A DNA stretch of 9,016 bases, from contig JAPUIL010000650.1 of the NCBI GenBank assembly GCA_027297085.1, positions 1-9,016 of the forward strand. The letters run 5' to 3'. Source of the DNA: Verrucomicrobiota bacterium (GTDB taxonomy: Bacteria; Verrucomicrobiota; Verrucomicrobiia; Opitutales; UBA2995). Below are positions 7,046 through 9,016 of the stretch, one piece after another (positions within the stretch are counted from its first letter, which is position 1; every line of letters starts with the position of its first letter). The notes below the pieces were generated by a model. That model did no database searches. It was not told the DNA's origin and was given only the letters and a program-made list of their open reading frames with translations. Made by a program: the position numbers and the translations under genes.

Positions 7046-7273
7046 TTATGCAGGCTCGACCAGAATTCCTTCGGCCTCGGATTTACGCAGTATGATTTGG
7101 GCGCCATCTACTTCTACAGCGATGGGATCTCCCAAGGGCGCAATTTTACACATTTTGATAATCACATCGGTTCCAATGCCCAGAGAGAGGATCCGTTGAT
7201 CAATGTGATTTTCCGCGCGTAGTTCAGTTACACGAGCGGATTCTCCAATTTTCAATGAAAGTATATTTGCCAC
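7046..7273 (-). CDS. feoA: Ferrous iron transport protein A
   Basis: FeoA is a 75-residue cytosolic SH3-like protein that works with FeoB in Fe(II) uptake. It shows the family pattern: LSLKIGESARVTEL at the start, then QRILSLGIGTDVIIK, the hallmark APLGDPIAVEV (45-55) and the closing IILRKSEAEGILVE. The start codon is GTG at 7273. No strong Shine-Dalgarno precedes it; only a weak AGAAAA lies just upstream. A Fur-box-like palindrome ends 9 nt before the start, which puts this gene first in the operon and suggests iron repression. The stop lies 10 nt before the feoB start. Confidence 0.95.
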   Translation of the reverse strand: MANILSLKIGESARVTELRAENHIDQRILSLGIGTDVIIKMCKIAPLGDPIAVEVDGAQIILRKSEAEGILVEPA

Positions 7274-7281
7274 TTTTCTAT

Positions 7282-7298
7282 TTGAGAATGACTCTCAA
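7282..7298. promoter_or_regulatory. Fur box upstream of feoA
   Basis: TTGAGAATGACTCTCAA has outer arms TTGAGA and TCTCAA that are perfect reverse complements. The inner 15 bases match the 7-1-7 Fur core TGAGAATnATTCTCA at all but one position. It lies 9 nt upstream of the feoA GTG. Fe-loaded Fur bound here would block transcription of feoA-feoB. A weak -35-like TTGGAC occurs on the minus strand at 7325-7320 but has no good -10, so the promoter itself is not assigned. Confidence 0.75.
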
Positions 7299-7357
7299 GA
7301 AATGGAGTTTGCTCGGATTGTCCAACACAAAAAGGGAAAAAACTGCCAGCTCAAGTA

Positions 7358-8641
7358 TTATCTCCCATTGAGTTGATATGCATCAACTTTGGGTCGCAAC
7401 GCAGGCGTAATGAATCCGTTGATGTAAACTCCTTCCTCGCGCGCTTCTTCCTCCTTTACGCAGCCGGCTTGGTGTAATTGCGAAATCAGGTCATAGCGAT
7501 CGAATGGAAATAGGTATTCGCCGAAGGTAGAATCTGTCTCCAATAGGTCATCCAGACGACGGACCAATTGTTCAATTCCATCATTATTAAGAATGCTGAT
7601 AAACTCTGCATCTGGAAACTGCGCTTGCAGTCGTTGCAAGGCAAACGCGTCCTGGCAGGCGTCGATCTTATTAAATACCGTGAGGATGCGTTTTTCGTCT
7701 GCTCCCAGTTCTTTTAAAACCTCCAAGGTTGTTTCGCCGTGTTTTTCAACTTCTGGACTCGAAATATCGAGCACGTGGATTAGAAAATCAGCAACTACTG
7801 CCTCTTCCAGAGTTGCCTTGAAAGCTTCCACGAGATTGTGGGGGAGTTTGCGGACGAATCCAACTGTGTCGGTCAAGAGCAATTTCAGACCAGAAGGCAA
7901 AATAACCTGTCTCGTGGTGGGATCGAGGGTAACAAAGAGTTTGTCCTCAGCGAGAATGTCGGCTCCGGTAATAATGTTGAGCAGCGAAGACTTGCCCACG
8001 TTGGTATAACCAACAATGGCTGCCGACGGCACTGGTTTTTTCATGCGGCGTTTTCGCTGTGTGCCCCGCTGAGCACGAACGATTTTCAATCGCCGCTTGA
8101 GAGATGCAATACGATCGCGCACGATCCGCTGGTCGGCTTCGAGCTGAGTTTCACCTTGCCCGCGCATCTTGGTGCCACCGCCTCGTTGACGACTCAAGTG
8201 AGTCCAGGCACGGGTGAGCCTTGGCAGACTGTATACCATGCGAGCGAGTCCTACTTGCAGAACTGCCTCCTTAGTTTGAGCGCGGCTGGCGAAGATATCG
8301 AGAATGACTTCCTGCCGGTCGATTACACAGAGCCCGGATTCTTTTTCCCAGTTTCGCTGTTGAGCAGGGGTGAGCGAGTCGTCGAAAACGATACAATCGT
8401 AACCCTGAGCTTTTGCATGCTCGATGATGTCATAGGCTTTGCCTTTACCGATATAGAAGTGTGAGTGAGGTTTCCGGATGGTGATGGCCATGGTCTCCAT
8501 CACGCCTATCTCCACAGTATTGACGAGGTCTGTCAGCTCGACGAGCAGGTTGTCCACATTGTCCGCTCCTTGACCTATAACATGCACGCCGATGAGCAGC
8601 GCACGCTCTACCATCTTGGGTTTATCGCTTACCTCGAACAT
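7358..8641 (-). CDS. hflX: GTPase HflX, ribosome-rescue/splitting factor
   Basis: HflX is a ribosome-binding GTPase of the Obg-HflX superfamily that splits stalled or hibernating 70S ribosomes under stress. The 427 residues have the N-terminal HflX domain with HFYIGKGKA (61-69) and FDDSLTPAQQRNWE (86-99). The glycine-rich family signature RGGGTKMRGQGETQLEAD (153-170) follows, then a basic coiled linker (171-203). The GTPase domain has G1 GYTNVGKSS (211-219), G3 DTVG (258-261) and G4 NKID (324-327), with a short C-terminal domain. All motifs are intact and the length is typical. ATG 8641 has no Shine-Dalgarno; the preceding bases are instead pyrimidine-rich. ATG 8614 (MVERALLIGV) is an alternative with no better site. 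It is followed 84 nt later by feoA, which has its own Fur site, so the two are probably separate units. Confidence 0.96.
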   Translation of the reverse strand: MFEVSDKPKMVERALLIGVHVIGQGADNVDNLLVELTDLVNTVEIGVMETMAITIRKPHSHFYIGKGKAYDIIEHAKAQGYDCIVFDDSLTPAQQRNWEKESGLCVIDRQEVILDIFASRAQTKEAVLQVGLARMVYSLPRLTRAWTHLSRQRGGGTKMRGQGETQLEADQRIVRDRIASLKRRLKIVRAQRGTQRKRRMKKPVPSAAIVGYTNVGKSSLLNIITGADILAEDKLFVTLDPTTRQVILPSGLKLLLTDTVGFVRKLPHNLVEAFKATLEEAVVADFLIHVLDISSPEVEKHGETTLEVLKELGADEKRILTVFNKIDACQDAFALQRLQAQFPDAEFISILNNDGIEQLVRRLDDLLETDSTFGEYLFPFDRYDLISQLHQAGCVKEEEAREEGVYINGFITPALRPKVDAYQLNGR

Positions 8642-8717
8642 TTTTGGAAAAGGAGGAGGATCTTGCGAAAGTTATCAAACGCAATCATGGAATTGATGGT
8701 GACTATCGATTCTGAAT

Positions 8718-8867
8718 CTACAGTTCCGGTTCATCTCTTGCGCCGTGCCAAATGTGCAGTATATGGGCCTCTTTTTGTTGGGGATTTACTTTATAAAAGA
8801 GCCTCTTCCGCAGAATCTGTGGGTAAGATTTTAGTATAAATCGTATTAGGTGATGATTGACAATGAC
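8718..8867 (-). pseudogene. C-terminal remnant of a ParE/RelE-family toxin
   Basis: An open frame of 49 codons on the minus strand ends at TAG 8720-8718 and has no ATG, GTG or TTG start. Its last part reads LRKRLFYKV, then about ten residues, then AHILHIWHGARDEPEL. The pattern of a beta strand ending FYxV, a second strand IL-IWH, and a GARDEP tail is the C-terminal third of ParE/RelE type II toxins, which are normally about 90-100 residues. The first dozen codons (VIVNHHLIRF...) may or may not be homologous. No toxin N-terminus and no antitoxin gene is visible upstream in any frame, so this is a decayed fragment, and its strand fits leftward insertion ahead of hflX. The identification is by eye from the motif only. 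Confidence 0.6.
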
Positions 8868-8898
8868 TTACCAAATAAAACATTCATTTTAATTTGAC

Positions 8899-8934
8899 CC
8901 CCGAAATCAGAATACTGTTTTTCGGAGAAAAACA
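8899..8934. repeat. Imperfect hairpin, CCCCGAAATCAG / CTGTTTTTCGG
   Basis: The bases around 8899-8934 can fold into a stem of about ten pairs, with one mismatch and a bulge, around an AATA loop. The core CCGAAA and TTTCGG arms are exact reverse complements. Neither strand has a run of T immediately after the stem, so it is not a convincing intrinsic terminator. It may be part of the debris beside the toxin remnant. Confidence 0.3.
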
Positions 8935-8989
8935 ACAACCTACAAGTTCATCCGACTGAATGAAGAACAAGCCAAACCTCGTATAAAGT

Positions 8990-9005
8990 GCCCAGTTTAC
9001 TGGGC
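8990..9005. repeat. Perfect palindrome GCCCAGT-TT-ACTGGGC at the right edge
   Basis: Seven-base arms flank a 2-nt centre, read naturally as a 6-bp stem with a 4-nt loop. No T-tract follows on either strand within the window, so it is not called a terminator. The function is unknown; an operator or the edge of a repeat element are both possible. Confidence 0.4.
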
Positions 9006-9016
9006 CGAGCGTCAGC

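Larger units (their letters stand above)
8868..9016. other. Right-edge stretch without an assignable gene
   Basis: No gene can be supported here. Two frames stay open to the right edge: one on the plus strand from about 8894 (ending KFIRLNEEQAKPRIKCP and onward) and one on the minus strand that stops near 8888 (including FGLFFIQSDELVGCCFSPK). Neither has a start codon within the window or a recognisable motif. They may be the end of a neighbouring gene or remnants. The stretch also contains the two hairpins listed separately. Confidence 0.4.

Noticed and set aside
7320..7357. Possible terminator after hflX, because of T-runs on the minus strand.
   Set aside because: No stable GC stem precedes the T-runs; only poorly matched bases are present.
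8663..8839. Plus-strand 58-codon frame from TTG 8663 behind a perfect AAGGAGGAGG ribosome-binding sequence with 6-nt spacing.
   Set aside because: The minus strand of the same DNA encodes a clear ParE-type C-terminus, which explains the open frame. The plus-strand product has no recognisable feature, and the purine tract is also the complement of the hflX leader.
7838..8839. Long plus-strand frames of 208 and 124 codons opposite hflX.
   Set aside because: They lie antisense to a gene with all family motifs intact, and their translations show no domain pattern.
1..9016. CRISPR array, tRNA or rRNA genes, or an insertion sequence.
   Set aside because: No spaced direct repeats, no tRNA-like cloverleaf or conserved rRNA stretches were noticed, and no transposase motif is seen in the window.

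Overview
The window (about 48% GC by eye) carries two functional blocks plus a degenerate right edge. Protein style suggests a Gram-negative, possibly marine bacterium of the Verrucomicrobiota/Planctomycetota kind. The pointers are an inner-membrane rhombosortase-like protease with a secreted VIT/VWA substrate, a FeoB with the variant 'SSYACAIPG' gate motif, weak Shine-Dalgarno use and apparent sigma-54 use. The phylum is an inference from general impression only.

Left block (1-4731). A sigma-54 enhancer-binding protein gene, cut by the left edge, runs leftward. It diverges from a rightward three-gene cluster: a secreted VIT/VWA protein with a GlyGly-CTERM-like C-terminal tail, a small exported protein of unknown function, and a rhombosortase-type intramembrane serine protease. 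The genes are 3 nt apart and then overlap by 20 nt, so they look like one operon. A good candidate -24/-12 promoter (1569-1584) lies just before the VIT/VWA gene. Inverted repeats about 45-105 bp upstream of it could bind the divergent activator. The simplest reading is a self-contained surface-protein module: activator, sigma-54 promoter, substrate, accessory protein and processing protease. This is the most interesting part of the window.

Middle block (4631-7298). A leftward ferrous-iron uptake operon, feoA-feoB plus a small FeoB-associated Cys-rich membrane protein, sits behind a near-perfect Fur box. Its last gene overlaps the 3' end of the rhombosortase gene by 101 bp in antisense.

Right block (7358-9016). 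hflX, a ribosome-associated GTPase, runs leftward. Upstream of it is the C-terminal remnant of a ParE/RelE-family toxin with no start codon. The last 150 bp have no gene I can name and hold two hairpin-forming repeats.
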